In this document: positions 16,615 through 26,400 of the stretch, in pieces
Layout of the letters: the number at the start of each line of letters is the position of its first letter
Numbering within the stretch: the first letter of the stretch is position 1
NCBI GenBank assembly: GCA_966430775.1
Contig: CBJMMB010000015.1
Span: 1 to 42,036 of the forward strand
Source: Dyella_B sp966430775
GTDB taxonomy: Bacteria; Pseudomonadota; Gammaproteobacteria; Xanthomonadales; Rhodanobacteraceae
DNA: 42,036 nucleotides
Reading direction: 5' to 3'
Program-made: the position numbers and the translations under genes
The notes under the pieces: model-generated
Told to the model about the DNA's origin: nothing
The model's input: the letters and a program-made list of their open reading frames with translations, nothing else
The model's database searches: none

Positions 16615-18456
16615 ATGCGCCCAGGTCGTCTTGCCGCGTCAGGACTGCTGATTTCGTTGCTGTTGAGCGCCTGCGTGCCGTCGGTGGTGCCACGCTCGCC
16701 CGCCGAAGTCGCCGCCGCGCAAAACGCCGCCAATCTGGCCGGCCAGGGACAATTCGACCAGGCGGCGCAAGCGTACCTTGCGCTGGCCACGCAAACGCCG
16801 AGCCGCGCCGATCATTACAAGCTGCTCGCTGCCGAAGCATATCGCGAAGAAAACGCGCTGGATCGCGCCGCACCGCTGGTCGTGGGCATCCAACGCGACC
16901 GCCTTGCCGATGACGAACCGGTGCGGCTGGATCTGCTGCGCGCGGAGATCGCGTTGCGTCAGCGCGATCCCGCCACTGCCTTGCGCCTGACCACACAACC
17001 GGATCTCAGCGTGCCGGCAAACCTGCGCCCGCGCCTGTTGATCCTGCGTGCGGATGCGCTCGCCGGCACCGGCGATCTGTGGGGCGCGGCACGCACACGC
17101 GTGGAGATGGACGATGTCTTGCGCGGCGCCGATCGTGAACAGAATCGCGACCAGGCGCTGACGTTGCTCACCAAGCTCGGCGCCGAACCGCTCAAGCAGC
17201 GCGCCGCCGCCATGCAGCAAGGCGACCGCATGCTGCCGTGGGTAAATGAAGCGCTCGGCCGCCTCGGCGTGACAGTGGCGCAAGCGCAGCCGAATCTGGA
17301 ACAGGCCGTCGGCACGCTGGTGCCCGGCAGCGGCGCCAGTGTGCGCGAGGGTTACAAGATGCCCGCGCACGTCGCGCTGCTGCTACCCAATAGCGATGGT
17401 CTCGCGGCAGCCGGCGCAGCGATTCGCGAAGGCTTCTTTGCGGCGTATTTCCAATCGTCCGATACGCATGCCCCACGCGCGACCGTGCGCGTGTACGACA
17501 GCGGCGGCAATGCCGCCGGCGCGATCAAGGCCTACAACCAGGCCGTCGCCGAAGGTGCGCAGATGGTGATAGGCCCGCTGGCGCGCTCGGAAGTGACCGC
17601 TGTGCTGGGGCAGTCCTCGCTGCCGGTGCCGGTGCTGGCGCTCAATCATTCCGACAACAAGACGCTACCAAACGGCACCGCAAGCGAATTCGCACTGATG
17701 CCGGAAGACGAAGGCGCACAAGCGGCCGATCACCTGATCGAACGCGGCCTGCACAACGCCTACGTGGTCATTTCCGGCGACGATTTCGCCAAGCGCGCCG
17801 CCGCCGCCTTCAAGGCCGAGCTGGAAGCCAAGGGCGGGCAGATCGCCGGTACCGCGCAATTGCCCTCCAATGGCGTCAACTATGGCGACGCCATCAATGC
17901 ATTGAATGCTGGCAGCGCCGGCAGCGATGCGGGCCTGTTCATCAGCATGCGCGCGGAACAGGCTCGCCTGCTGCTGCCGCAATTGCGCATTGCACGCATC
18001 AATCTGCCCGTGTTCGGCACCTCGCACATCTATGGCGGCAGCGACAACGCCACCGCCGATCGCGATCTGGAAGGCGTGGAATTCTGCGACGCCCCATGGC
18101 TGTTCGACGCCCAGACCGGCCTGCCCGCCTACCACGACATCGCCGCGCAACTGCCCGCTGCGCATGGCGGCGCCGCGCAACTGTTCGCGTTCGGCATGGA
18201 CGCATGGAACCTGGTGCCCTACCTCGACTGGCTGCGCAGCCATCCGGGCAGCTATCTCCCCGGCGCGACCGGCCAACTCGCCGTGGACACGTTCGGCCAC
18301 GTCAAACGCGTGCTCACCTGGCTGAAGTTCCAGGACGGCGTGGCGCGTCCAAGCAACGCCAGCCTGCAGATGGACAACTCGCCCGCCGCCCCCGCCCCTG
18401 CCGGCAGCGCACCTGCACCGGCGAGCAGCGCCCCCATACAACCGAACGGTGGTTGA
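16615..18456 (+). CDS. lpoA: LpoA-type outer-membrane lipoprotein activator of PBP1A
   Basis: 613 residues. The N-terminus is a lipoprotein signal with lipobox LLSAC (Cys20). An alpha-helical TPR-like half follows (repeated Ala-rich helices to about residue 230), then a type I periplasmic-binding-like half that starts near AHVALLLPNSDGLAAAG. This is the LppC/YraM family. In E. coli LpoA reaches from the outer membrane to stimulate PBP1A. The tail is a low-complexity Pro/Ala/Ser stretch. ATG 16615 has GAGGA 5 bases upstream and is preferred to ATG 16597. yraN starts on the stop codon (TGATG). Confidence 0.9.
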   Translation: MRPGRLAASGLLISLLLSACVPSVVPRSPAEVAAAQNAANLAGQGQFDQAAQAYLALATQTPSRADHYKLLAAEAYREENALDRAAPLVVGIQRDRLADDEPVRLDLLRAEIALRQRDPATALRLTTQPDLSVPANLRPRLLILRADALAGTGDLWGAARTRVEMDDVLRGADREQNRDQALTLLTKLGAEPLKQRAAAMQQGDRMLPWVNEALGRLGVTVAQAQPNLEQAVGTLVPGSGASVREGYKMPAHVALLLPNSDGLAAAGAAIREGFFAAYFQSSDTHAPRATVRVYDSGGNAAGAIKAYNQAVAEGAQMVIGPLARSEVTAVLGQSSLPVPVLALNHSDNKTLPNGTASEFALMPEDEGAQAADHLIERGLHNAYVVISGDDFAKRAAAAFKAELEAKGGQIAGTAQLPSNGVNYGDAINALNAGSAGSDAGLFISMRAEQARLLLPQLRIARINLPVFGTSHIYGGSDNATADRDLEGVEFCDAPWLFDAQTGLPAYHDIAAQLPAAHGGAAQLFAFGMDAWNLVPYLDWLRSHPGSYLPGATGQLAVDTFGHVKRVLTWLKFQDGVARPSNASLQMDNSPAAPAPAGSAPAPASSAPIQPNGG

Positions 18457-18812
18457 TGCGCGCAGCAGGAAGCGCGTTCGAACAACGCGCATGCGATGAA
18501 CTGGAACGCGCGGGACTGAAGCTACTCGCGCGCAACTACACCACGCGCTACGGTGAACTCGACCTGGTGATGCGCGACCGCGACACCATAGTGTTCGTCG
18601 AAGTACGCCACCGCGTGCGCGCCAGCCACGGCGACGCAGCCACCTCGGTGACAACGAGCAAACAAGCCAAGCTGATCCGCGCCGCGGAGCTGTGGCTGGC
18701 CTCGCATCCTCAGCATGCACAACGGCCGTGTCGGTTTGACGTCGTGAGCTATGACGGTCCGGTCATGCAGGCGCGCATGACTTGGTTGCGTAATGCGTTT
18801 GAGGCTGGCTGA
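18456..18812 (+). CDS. yraN: YraN family protein (UPF0102)
   Basis: 118 residues. The family has a restriction-endonuclease-like fold; its cellular role is not settled. The expected core is present: FEQRACDELERAG, then GELDLVMRDRDTIVFVEVR, with the Glu, Asp and ExR/K residues of the nuclease-like site. It is translationally coupled to lpoA by a TGATG overlap. In other gammaproteobacteria rsmI, lpoA, yraN and a phosphoheptose-isomerase-like gene (diaA/gmhA) stay together; here the fourth gene is absent and a different region begins. Confidence 0.9.
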   Translation: MRAAGSAFEQRACDELERAGLKLLARNYTTRYGELDLVMRDRDTIVFVEVRHRVRASHGDAATSVTTSKQAKLIRAAELWLASHPQHAQRPCRFDVVSYDGPVMQARMTWLRNAFEAG

Positions 18813-18942
18813 GTATCGAGCGCAGATTCAGCACTTTCGTATGTGCAGCTGCCGGCAACGTTCTTGAGATAGCGCGCTTCTGCACGCCTAGTGTGAGCAT
18901 CCGACTTCATCCGGCAAATGCTGATGAGCGCAAACGCGATAT

Positions 18943-19197
18943 TCAATGATTCTTTCGGCAGCGGAGCGCCATGTGCCCGAGAACAAACACCGCCACGCCA
19001 CCTGCCAAACCGCCCCTTATCGCGTTCCACAAGGCTAGCTCCACGATCGACCAGCCGAAAGCATCACCATGGACCAGGCAATAGGTCACTGTAAGTGCTG
19101 CAGCGAAGCTACCTATGATGAGAAAAAAGGTAACGCCCAAGATCGATAAGAAAACAAGTTTCTGATTCGTCAATTTTGGATTTGACTTGGATCTCAT
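18943..19197 (-). CDS. Small two-helix membrane protein, unknown
   Basis: 84 residues. I do not recognise it. A basic N-terminus is followed by two hydrophobic segments (about 14-37, VFLSILGVTFFLIIGSF, and about 60-78, GGLAGGVAVFVLGHMAL), with a basic tail (RCRKNH). This charge pattern suggests both ends are cytoplasmic. The ribosome-binding site is weak (AGAG about 10 bases upstream). It lies downstream of the secretion locus, separated by a hairpin, in AT-rich DNA. It could be an accessory or immunity gene, or not be expressed. Confidence 0.45.
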   Translation of the reverse strand: MRSKSNPKLTNQKLVFLSILGVTFFLIIGSFAAALTVTYCLVHGDAFGWSIVELALWNAIRGGLAGGVAVFVLGHMALRCRKNH

Positions 19198-19263
19198 GTA
19201 CGAGAACTCTGGCTTTTCCGATGATTGATCGAAGCCGATGTGCTCAGCAAAGACTTGCCGGCG

Positions 19264-19289
19264 AAGAAAATTCGGAAACGAATTTTCTT
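19264..19289. repeat. Perfect 11-bp hairpin with GAAA loop
   Basis: AAGAAAATTCG (19264-19274), GAAA, then CGAATTTTCTT (19279-19289). On the plus strand the RNA would have a GNRA-type tetraloop. The T-rich 3' arms on both strands could make it a two-way terminator, ending the secretion-locus transcript before the small membrane gene, but there is no free T-run after the stem. Confidence 0.6.
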
Positions 19290-19300
19290 GACCGAGAGAG

Positions 19301-19324
19301 CTATATCTTCATCTATATCTTCAT
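19301..19324. repeat. 12-base tandem duplication
   Basis: CTATATCTTCAT occurs twice with no gap (19301-19312 and 19313-19324). It lies in the gene-poor gap and has no evident function. Confidence 0.7.
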
Positions 19325-19570
19325 ATTGGACAAAGCATCGTAACCTGCCGGCTCTCGTTGCACCGTCAGGCGATAGTGAGGTTTGCTGTAAGCATCAAGG
19401 ATGCAGCAATTGTCCGCCTTGCGATGATGAGCATGGAGCTCTGATAGAACTATCTACCTTGCTCCAGATGTAGTAGTCGCATCTCTGAAATAGCCATCGC
19501 AGACGGCCTTCGATCTAACCCACAGAAATGAGCAGTGGCGGCATCACGAACGTCCAAGCACTACCTACTG

Positions 19571-19822
19571 TTATTTGCATCTGTAAGGACTCTCACTGGT
19601 CAGCTCTTTATTAGTAGTGATATCAATGATGGATACCGTCGCCCCCGGATGCGCGCTGCATATGGCATTGCGGGCCGTATAGATATTCGACCCTGTGGCA
19701 TCTATCACTACTGGAATAGAAGCTCCCTCTTTGCTGACGGCGGTTACCCTGTACGAACCTGACATAGTGACGCAGCCCGCTAGGCAGGAAGACGACAGGA
19801 CAATCGCGAATATCTCTTTCAT
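19571..19822 (-). CDS. Small lipoprotein, unknown, second after TpsA
   Basis: 83 residues with a short lipoprotein signal and lipobox LAGC (Cys17); the residue after the cysteine is Val, which favours the outer membrane. The mature part has two more cysteines (AICSAHPG and the C-terminal YRCK), possibly one disulfide. The ribosome-binding site AAAGGAGA 7 bases before ATG 19822 is strong, so the gene is very likely real. It is the second gene after the large TpsA gene, 195 bases from the first lipoprotein. Function unknown; a role as accessory immunity protein is a guess. Confidence 0.75.
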   Translation of the reverse strand: MKEIFAIVLSSSCLAGCVTMSGSYRVTAVSKEGASIPVVIDATGSNIYTARNAICSAHPGATVSIIDITTNKELTSESPYRCK

Positions 19823-20017
19823 GGCAACATCTCCTTTTGTTTTTGCTCTGCATAATCTTAAAGACAGATATCAAAGGCAAAAATTGTTTAAAAGCTGTTT
19901 AGCATGCCTAACACAATGGTGACATCCCACTCGAGATGTCCGGTCTAGCCGAACGCATCATGTCCGTTAATGTGTACTAGGTTATCGATAGCGAGCAGCG
20001 CAAGATTAACAGTAAAG

Positions 20018-20401
20018 CTATTTACAGTACGCAGACTTTGTGAATTCGTGACAATACGGCGAATTCAATCTTCTCCAGATATCTCTGCGAGGAACATAGT
20101 TGTCCTTACATGCAGATACATACGATTTGTTCTCGCATATATAGTCGCCATATGATCTTTTTTGTTTATATCCCGATCTTCGCATACATCTTTCTGCATA
20201 CACGACATTTTCGTCCGAAAATTTGTATTTAGCTCCGCCAAAAATGTCTGGATAACCACATTCAAGCATAGTGATCTCTACCGAACTTGAAGAAGAAGGC
20301 GGCAGCCACCTCTCGTACTCAAATGGATTTGGTTTATCGACGTTCCAGATGCAGCCCGAAAGCAGCAAAGTAACCATAGACAAGGGAAATGCAAGTCGCA
20401 T
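20018..20401 (-). CDS. Cys-rich lipoprotein, candidate immunity protein
   Basis: 127 residues. The signal ends in lipobox LLSGC (Cys17), with Ile at +2, so an outer-membrane lipoprotein facing the periplasm is likely. The mature chain has six more cysteines in a regular pattern (LECGYP, RCMRRSG, YICENK, SACKDN, PYCHE, YCK), which suggests a disulfide-braced fold. The start is 5 bases after the stop of the TpsA gene and its ribosome-binding site AAGGAG lies within the last codons of that gene, so the two are co-translated. This is the position of cdiI in cdiBAI loci. Since the TpsA tail looks like a lipase, a periplasm-facing lipoprotein is a reasonable immunity protein. This is inference from position and localisation. 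Confidence 0.8.
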   Translation of the reverse strand: MRLAFPLSMVTLLLSGCIWNVDKPNPFEYERWLPPSSSSSVEITMLECGYPDIFGGAKYKFSDENVVYAERCMRRSGYKQKRSYGDYICENKSYVSACKDNYVPRRDIWRRLNSPYCHEFTKSAYCK

Positions 20402-20406
20402 TTCTA

Positions 20407-23400
20407 TTACTCCTTGTTGACAGGAGTAGACACGGGCATCTTATTTGTATAGTCAAGCCAAAAGTTACCACAGGCCGGAGAGGAAGGCTTTCCATAACAA
20501 TTATGCGAAGTATCCGGCTTTCCAAGAAACGCGCGTATCATTTGTCCAAATGTAGTAGCACCTTCCGGAATTGTTCCACCTGTTGCCGGATTAAGACCAA
20601 TAAATCGCCCCACCGGATCAGCGATATGATTTTGAAGCGTCAGGATCATTTCCCTCCTTTGCCCCGCATCAACAATCGCGCTGCGATCTTGCAGCAAACC
20701 TAGAATCCGGTCGGCCTTGGCTGCATTGTATGCAGGACCAAAAAAGCTCACCGTCGTGTTGGAAAGAGTGCCCTCTGCTCCCGACATTTTGGCAATTGAT
20801 TCCATCGCATTGCCGATAGTCATTGATCCACGGCTATGTCCATCAAGGTGCAGACCTTCTTGTCCGTAATACAGCATCATCCACCTATTTTCTTCGCTTG
20901 CGTTAGTTAGGCCCCAGAAGTCGTTTTCAAGAATTCTCTGATACCCAGCAATTAACAATTCAGACAGACCGTTTCCGGCTTTCGGGAATGCGATGTAGTA
21001 CTGAGGACCATTCGACGTGCTGTGTTGGCTTGCATATTTTTCAGCAGCATCACTGTCATTGAAAATGCCGTTATCTGCAATATAAACCTTCCCATCACTT
21101 CCTTTCTGAAGGCGTAGCTTCTCTTCCTCGGTGATCTTACGGCCGGGCACTAAATTGCCCTCACTGTCCTTTACCACCTCGTAAACATCCGCAGCCTTAA
21201 TGAACATCGTGCGATACGCCTCATCCGTAAAGTGCGTACCCACTTGATAAACAAACCCGTTCAAGGCTTGCTCGTACTCCGCATTCGCCTGCAGCTTGCC
21301 AAGATCAGGGCGAGCCAACGCCTGATTATCCAGACTGGCATCTCTGCTAATTCCCGCAATCGCTTCGGCAGCGGTTTTGCCCGTTAATACTTGCTGCGCC
21401 TGCCCATCCGTGATGAGTACCGTGCCATTGGCAATGGCGCTGTGTGTGATGCTGCTGTGGTTCTCGTTGTCTCCACCACCACCCATCAAATTGCCCACAA
21501 CGGTTTTGCCAATCGCGTACTTGCTCCCGCTCAGCACGCTACTGTCACTGCCAAAGCTGTTACTGGAAGCTTTGCCGCTGCTTTCGTTCCGGATGTCCTC
21601 ATAGGTAAGCGTGCCCGTGATCAGACTATTCTTGCTGGGGTTGGCGCTGCTGGCGATCACGCCGCCGATCAAGTGCGTGTTGCCGCCTACCGCGATGTCG
21701 AAACCTCCGCTACCGGCGCCAATACCGCTGACATCGGTGACGCCCGCATAGTGGCTGCTCGACTTGCTCTGGCTGTAGTTGAAGCTGCCGCCGCCACCTG
21801 CCCCGATGACCATGGAGCCGCCGATCTGCTGCTGCTTGCTGGCGAAGTCATCGGTGTCTTGTTCGCTTTGGATCAGTAAGTTGTTGCCGATATTGGCCAC
21901 TACCGTATTGCCGGTGAGCTGAGCACCCTTGATCACGGTGTCGTTGCCGCTGACAAGGGTCAGGGTATCGTTGGCATTGACGCTGCTGATGGCGTGCGTG
22001 GTGCCGTTGCCATGTGCACTGCCTTTGCCGACGGATCCTTCGGCGTAAAAACCGAAGCCGTTGCTGCCGATCTGAATACCAACGCCTCCGCTGGCGTTCT
22101 TGTTGCTGCTTTCGAGTGTGTGGCTTTCCTGTTGACTGAGAACGTTGAGGTTGTTGGCGGCAGCAAGCGCCACGTTTTGACCATTGACCTGGCTGGCGAT
22201 GAGATTCAGGTCGCCACCAGTGGCCGCAATGGTGACGTTGCCTTGGCTATTGATGCGGCTGCCATAAGCGGTCTCATCGTGTGTTGCGGTGCTGCTACTG
22301 GCGCTGCTGGCACCGATACCGATCCGCAGGCTGATGCCCTGACTGACGCCGGTTCCTTCCGATGCCGCCGCACCTGCTGCGTCTTGATAGGCGTTGTACG
22401 CCTCATAGCCGGTATACGCCGCCTGGGCTGCATATAAAGCTTTAACGCGGTCGTCCCCGGCGTGATTGGATGCTTGCGCACGGCCGTAGATACTTTGCGC
22501 AACACCTGCCAAACCACCACCCAGGCCGAGCGTAAGCCCCGCCTGCTGTTGCTTATACGTCTGCGTAGTGTCCTGCGTCCCGACGGCTGCATCGATGGTC
22601 ACATCCTTGCCAACGATGGTAGTTCCGGTCTGGCTCAGCACGTCACTGCCGGTGATATGCACCAGGTTTCCAGCGGTGAGGGTGACGCCGCCATTCAAGC
22701 TGCCGATCACACTGCCTTGCGGGGTGGTGTCGGTCTCGCTGTAGCTTTGGCTTTCTTTGCTGCTGCCGATCATCAGGTTCAGGCCGCTGGTGAACAGGCC
22801 GCTGGTCTTGGTGGTGCGATCGTGCTGCTCGCTGTGCGTGCTGGTTGCGGTGCCTAGTTCCAAGTTGTTGCCGGCGGCCATCACGACGTCATCGGTGGCG
22901 ACGATTTGTGCGGCTTGCGTAGTGATATCGCGGCCTGCGGCGACGGTGACGGCGCTGCCGCTGAGCAGGGTGCCGATCGCCAGGCTGTCTTGCGTGGCAT
23001 CGTGCGTCGTTTTGGTCGTGGTGCTGAGGAAGCCGGATGTTTTGCTGGTGCTGTCTTGCTGCCAAGTATGGCTTTCCTGGCCGGCATGAAGGTGGATGTC
23101 GTTGCCGGCGGCGATCGCGATGCCGCCATTGGCGCTGGTGACGTTCGCGGCAACCGTGGTGACATCATGCCCGGCGCTGAGCGCGACACCGTTGGCGCCA
23201 TCGATGACAGCGCCGCGTAGATGTTCATCGTATGCATATTGACTGTATTGCGTGCTGCCGTTGCGCCAGCTGGTGCCTTGGCTCTGCGTATCGGTGACAG
23301 CATTGAGGGTGATGTCGTGACCGGCGCTAAGCGCCAGTTGATTGCCGGCCTGCAGCCGGGCGGCCTGACTGGTGAGATCGTTGCCGGCGGCGAGCACGAC

Positions 23401-26400
23401 GTTGCCACCTGCTTTGAGCATGGTGACGTCGGTATGTATGGTCGCCGTGGCGGAGTGATCGGTTTGCTCTCCACTGCGTTGGCCGGCGGAGGCGTTGAGG
23501 CCAAGGTTGTTGCCGGCAATCAGTTGCGCGCTGCCACCCGCGTTGAGCGTGCTGGCGGTGGCCGTGAGATCGTTAGCCGCGGCCAGTCCTAGATGGTTGC
23601 CGGCGCTGAGCGTGGCGTGATCGAGCGTGAGGTTGTGGCCGGCTTGCGCGGTGAGGTCGCCGACGGCTGTGATCGAACCAGTTGCAGGCAGATTGAGATT
23701 GGGAACATTCAAGCTGTCCAGTTTCACGTCGCCCAGATGGATGCCGCCGGCATTCACCCCACTGACGAGATCGTTGCCGGCTACCAATGCCACGTTGCCG
23801 CCCTGGATCGTGCCGGCGTTGAGCAGATCTTGCGCGGCTTGCACGCTCAGGCTGCCGCCGGCGCTGAGATTGCCGGCATTGAGCAAATTGCCGGCCTTGA
23901 TACTGGCATCCTGGCTGGCCTGGATCGTGCCGGTGCTGGTGAGCTGCCGACTGGCGTTGAGGTTGACGGTGGTACCTTGGATCACCGCGCCACTGGCCAC
24001 GCTCTCGGCAGTCTTCTGGCTGAGATAGACAACCGGCACGAGCACCGACTCGCCGTTCACCTGCTCGCTCACCAACCACACCATATCCTGCGTAAGGCTG
24101 GCGACCTGATCGGGGGTAAGGGCTACGCCGACGGTCAGGTTGAAGGATTGCGCTTCCTGCGCACCGGCATCCATCAGCGCCTTGTATTGTTCCAGCGCAT
24201 CGTCTTCGCCGCTCAGATAACGGCGGCCGGTGAGGCTGGTGATCTGGTCCATCACCAGTTGCGTTTCGTAGAACGCGTCGCCCAGTCGTTTCAAGGTGAG
24301 GTCGCCGCCCAGGCCCAGACGGCCGAGTAGGTAATCGCTATCCAGGAAACCGCCATAGCTGGCGAAGCGCGGATCGGTTTCCACCAGATAAGGACTGCCA
24401 CTGCCGGGTTTGATCGTGTAAAGGCCGCCGCCGGGCAGCTGTACGGGAAACGGCCGCTCGGGCGTGCCGATCATTTGCGCGCCCGGAACGGGACCGACGT
24501 TGCCGGGATTGGCCGGACTACCCACATTGCCGGCCCCTCCGCCCACGCCACCGTGCAATGTCTGGCCATGGCCGTTCGGCCCCAAGTTGACGCCAACGAC
24601 GGGATGGCCATCTGCATCGACCGCCGTGTTCTGAATGTCTTGGGCACTGATGTCCACCGCGCGACCTGCGCTCATCGAGGCTCGCAAGCTTGGACCGGCA
24701 TCGAGTGTCAGAAACGGTACGCCGCCAGCGGCCACGGTGGCGCTGGTGATATGTCGGGCAAACACCATCGGAGGCAAACCGTCTTCGCGGTTGGAGTACC
24801 AGCGCGCGCCCTCGTAGTCGCCATCGACCGAACGCACCAGGCTGTTCTGCAGCAGGGCAGTAGGAACAAAGGCGACATTCTGCACAGTGTCGCCGCTCAC
24901 GTTACCGCCACCTGCACTGCCGTCCTGGCCGTTGATAAGCAGATTGTTGCCCGCCGCCACGGTGGAGTTGCTGTTGAGCACCGAGCCATGAAACGTGATG
25001 TCACCACCGGCCAAGAGGCGGCTTTCGGCGCTTGCCGAAGTGAGCCGGGTGATGGATAGCACTGTTTGGGTGAGCGTGTCGTACGCCGCATCGCCGTAGT
25101 AACCCAGCGGCCCGCAGCGTACTGGGTGCCCGTTGGCGCCGATGGTTTGTGCGTAGGCGTTGCAGAACGCGGTGGCTTCGGCGTCTGTGGTCCAGTCGAA
25201 GATCGTCGTATTGGTGGTGCTATTGGCGGCCTGCTCGGCAGCCGTGAGTGTGTAGGTTTCGGTATTGAGTACGCGCCGCTCATTGGTGATCTGTTGCGCG
25301 GCAACGAAGAGATTGCCACCAGCTTCGATATCGCCGGAGCGATTCGTCACCGACTGGCTACGCGCCCCACTGGCATCCGCAGCAATCGTCAAATCGCCCA
25401 GCGTATACAGCATTGCATCGCGGTTGAGCACGTTGCCGGTGATGTACAGGTTCAGTTGATTCACCGCGGCGATCAATGCGGTTTGATACGGCGTGTTGTC
25501 GGTGACGGCGCCCAGGTCGATGCCGTTGGTGAGGTTGTTGGCGTTGACGGTGATGGCGTTGCCGATCACGGTGCCGGTATTGGTGACATCGCCGGCGTTG
25601 AGCGTGACGGTGTCGCCTTCGATGCGGCCTTCGTTGGTTTGGGCGGCGGCGTTGAGCGTGGTGCTAGCGCTGTTGATGCGCGCACCGGCCTGGTTGTCGA
25701 CGCGGGCAGCGTTGACGGTGAGGGCGCCGACGCTTTGCAAGATGGCGCCGCTGGCGTTGACGAAAGCGCCGCCGAGGGTGAAGCGGAAATCGTTGTTGGC
25801 GAACAGCGTGTTGCCAGCCAGGTTGGTGTAGTCACCCGCGAGCGTCAGCGCGAGATTATTGCCGGCGCGCAGGCGGCCGATGCCATCGAATGCGTTGAAG
25901 GACGCCGTCACGTCGCCGTTCGCCGCCATGTCGCCGCTGTCGTTGTGCACGGCGCCTAGCACTAGCGCAAGGCTACCACCCGCGCCGATCGACCCGCCGG
26001 TGTTGTCCAGCGTAGCGCTGATGTTGTTCCAGGCAAGGTTCTGGGCGCTGTAGAGGGTGCCGCCGGTGTTGTCGAGATAACCGCTTTGCAGCGCGAGGTT
26101 GCCGCCTGCGACGGCGGTGCCGCCACGGTTCACCAGTTGCGCGGCGTTGAGCATGACGTCGCCCTGCCCGCCCAGCGTGCCGCCGGTGTTGTCCACGCTG
26201 TTGGCGGTGATCGCCGTGTCACCCTGGCCGGCATTGGCGATGCGGCCCTGTTGACTGCTGATCGCGCTGGCGTTGAGCGTCAGCGTCGCGCCGTCCTGGC
26301 CGCTGCCGGCTTCGAGACGGCCGCCGTCGTTGGCCAGCGTATCGCCAACGTGGATGGTGGCACTGCCCTGGGCCTGCAGTGCGCCGCTGTTGCTGGCATC

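Larger units (their letters stand above)
19198..19570. other. Gene-poor AT-rich gap
   Basis: These 373 bases hold no convincing gene. A plus-strand open frame at 19225-19473 has no ribosome-binding site and odd composition. The gap contains the 11-base-pair hairpin and the 12-base tandem duplication listed separately. Its base composition is like the two small lipoprotein genes, unlike the GC-rich core genes, and suggests acquired or decayed DNA. Confidence 0.6.

Noticed and set aside
19225..19473. Plus-strand open frame of 82 codons with several Cys
   Set aside because: No ribosome-binding site, covers the hairpin and the tandem repeat, and no recognisable domain.
19535..19922. Plus-strand frames over the second lipoprotein gene
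   Set aside because: They are antisense to a gene with a clear signal peptide and strong ribosome-binding site.
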